Assembly: GCF_003610375.1 (NCBI RefSeq)
Contig: NZ_RAPZ01000012.1
Location: forward strand, 248,001 to 312,000
Reading direction: 5' to 3'
Length of the DNA: 64,000 nucleotides
Source of the DNA: Sphingomonas sp. PP-CC-1A-547
GTDB lineage: Bacteria; Pseudomonadota; Alphaproteobacteria; Sphingomonadales; Sphingomonadaceae
A program made the position numbers and the translations under genes. Below, piece after piece: positions 63,206-64,000 of this stretch. Under the pieces are notes generated by a model. The model saw only the letters and a list, made by a program, of their open reading frames with translations. It was not told the DNA's origin and made no database searches. The first letter of the stretch is position 1. Each line of letters begins with the position of its first letter.

Positions 63206-64000
63206 ATGGGGGATGTTTCCGCCCGAATGCCGTTCCGGCAGGATGGTCCTGCCCGTCCGGCGGCGACCCGGCCCTCTCGTGGGCGGTGGGCCGATGCGCA
63301 GGCGTTTGCCGCGCTGGATCTCGGCACCAACAATTGCAGATTGCTGATCGCGCGACCGCAGGCTGGCGGATTCGCGGTGATCGATGCGTTCTCGCGAATC
63401 GTTCGGCTTGGCGAGGGCCTGGCTTCGACCGGCAAGCTGAGCGACGCGGCGATCGAGCGGACGATCGCGGCACTTCGCGTATGTTCGGACAAGTTGCAGC
63501 GGCGCAACGTGACGCTGGCGCGGTCGGTCGCGACAGAGGCCTGTCGGCAGGCGTCGAACGGACCTGCGTTCATCGCGCGCGCGCTCGCCGAGACTGGGAT
63601 CCATCTCGATATCATTTCCGCCGAGGAAGAAGCGCGGCTGGCGGTGCTCGGCTGCCATGCGCTGATCGAGCCGGGCGAGGACCCTGCGCTCGTGTTCGAT
63701 ATCGGCGGCGGGTCTACCGAGCTGGTGCTGGTCGATACCTCGACGCCGATCCCGACCGTGCTCGACTGGCATTCGGCGCCGTGGGGCGTGGTGTCGCTGA
63801 CCGAGCATGCCGGTGGCGGTGAGGGCGAAGGCGGCCGTCGTGCCGCGTATGCGAAGATGCGTCAGGTCGTTGCCGACAGTTTCGCGGGGTTCGCTAGCCG
63901 CCTACCCCGGCATATCGAGCGGCCGCGGTTGCTTGGCACCAGTGGCACGGTGACGACGCTCGGCAGCGTGCATCTCGGGCTCAGCCATTACGATCGCTCG
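63206..64000 (+). CDS. ppx: Ppx/GppA family exopolyphosphatase/pppGpp phosphohydrolase (cut by the window edge)
   Basis: The first 265 codons are present from ATG 63206; the 3' end is outside. It is an ASKHA-fold phosphatase: AFAALDLGTNNCRLLIARPQ (phosphate-1 loop), SRIVRLGEGLASTGKLSDAA, ARSVATEACRQASN, ISAEEEARLAVLG with the catalytic glutamate, and LVFDIGGGSTELVLVD (phosphate-2 loop). A basic N-terminal extension of about 30 residues (RPAATRPSRGRWADAQ) precedes the domain, so a later start is possible. It degrades polyphosphate or pppGpp; the two cannot be told apart here. Confidence 0.92.
   Translation, partial: MGDVSARMPFRQDGPARPAATRPSRGRWADAQAFAALDLGTNNCRLLIARPQAGGFAVIDAFSRIVRLGEGLASTGKLSDAAIERTIAALRVCSDKLQRRNVTLARSVATEACRQASNGPAFIARALAETGIHLDIISAEEEARLAVLGCHALIEPGEDPALVFDIGGGSTELVLVDTSTPIPTVLDWHSAPWGVVSLTEHAGGGEGEGGRRAAYAKMRQVVADSFAGFASRLPRHIERPRLLGTSGTVTTLGSVHLGLSHYDRS

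Overview
The window looks like a chromosomal segment of an alphaproteobacterium, most likely a sphingomonad (Sphingomonas or a close relative). The reasons are the high GC content, three large TonB-dependent receptors with the (E/D)IVVTG plug-start motif, a gltD-gltB order, GTG and TTG starts, many 4-bp ATGA gene overlaps, and intergenic spaces filled with GC-rich inverted repeats built around GCGAAGGC or CCCTCCC cores. Most of it is ordinary housekeeping DNA. The exception is a short, degraded, foreign-looking patch near the right end.

Layout. 1-143: the start of a DegT-type aminotransferase, cut by the window edge. 282-6791 (-): a secreted CocE/NonD-type hydrolase, a small unknown protein, a two-domain M16 peptidase and a membrane acyltransferase-like protein. 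6849-13037: a siderophore-type TonB receptor (+), then, convergent to it, a second TonB receptor that follows a sugar-porter MFS gene. 13194-16631: a secreted unknown protein and an MscS-type channel whose stop codons meet head-on. 17173-26748 (-): one almost continuous propionyl-CoA to succinyl-CoA gene cluster, in transcription order pccB, a ribbon-helix-helix protein, two unknown proteins, methylmalonyl-CoA epimerase (mce), an enoyl-CoA hydratase-like gene, methylmalonyl-CoA mutase (scpA), bioB, an LprI-like secreted protein and pccA. Its likely regulator, a RamB/PrpS-type protein (26849-28243, +), is divergent from pccB, with TTTGCAAA-type sites between them. 28371-30085 (-): glnK-amtB behind a near-consensus sigma-54 promoter. 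30358-35956 (-): rsmB, rpe, a heparinase II/III-type gene and purH. 36062-39430: an SdhAF4-like small protein (+), a thioesterase (-) and clpB (+). 39505-42615 (-): a third TonB receptor. 42890-49399: a small secreted protein (+); xseA, a DUF2093 gene and an M23 peptidase (-); then purD, a helix-hairpin-helix membrane protein and mlaA (+). 49797-53116: a CNNM/HlyC-type protein, an OmpA-like lipoprotein, csaA and a GST. 53348-59313 (-): gltD-gltB. 59465-61286 (-): an NDUFA9-like protein and uppP. 61399-63041: tRNA-Leu(CAG), a decayed toxin gene with an apparently intact immunity gene, and tRNA-Gln(CTG). 63206 to the end: ppx/gppA, cut by the edge.

How the parts work together. The central cluster carries both carboxylase subunits, epimerase and mutase needed to turn propionyl-CoA into succinyl-CoA. 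The gene for making the biotin cofactor of the carboxylase (bioB) is translationally coupled to the mutase gene, and an acyl-CoA-sensing regulator sits at the head. Nitrogen assimilation is represented twice: glnK-amtB under sigma-54, and glutamate synthase. The best candidates for something unusual are the toxin-immunity remnant beside tRNA-Leu, the ribbon-helix-helix operon with a palindrome over its own promoter, and an inverted repeat that sits in frame inside pccA.
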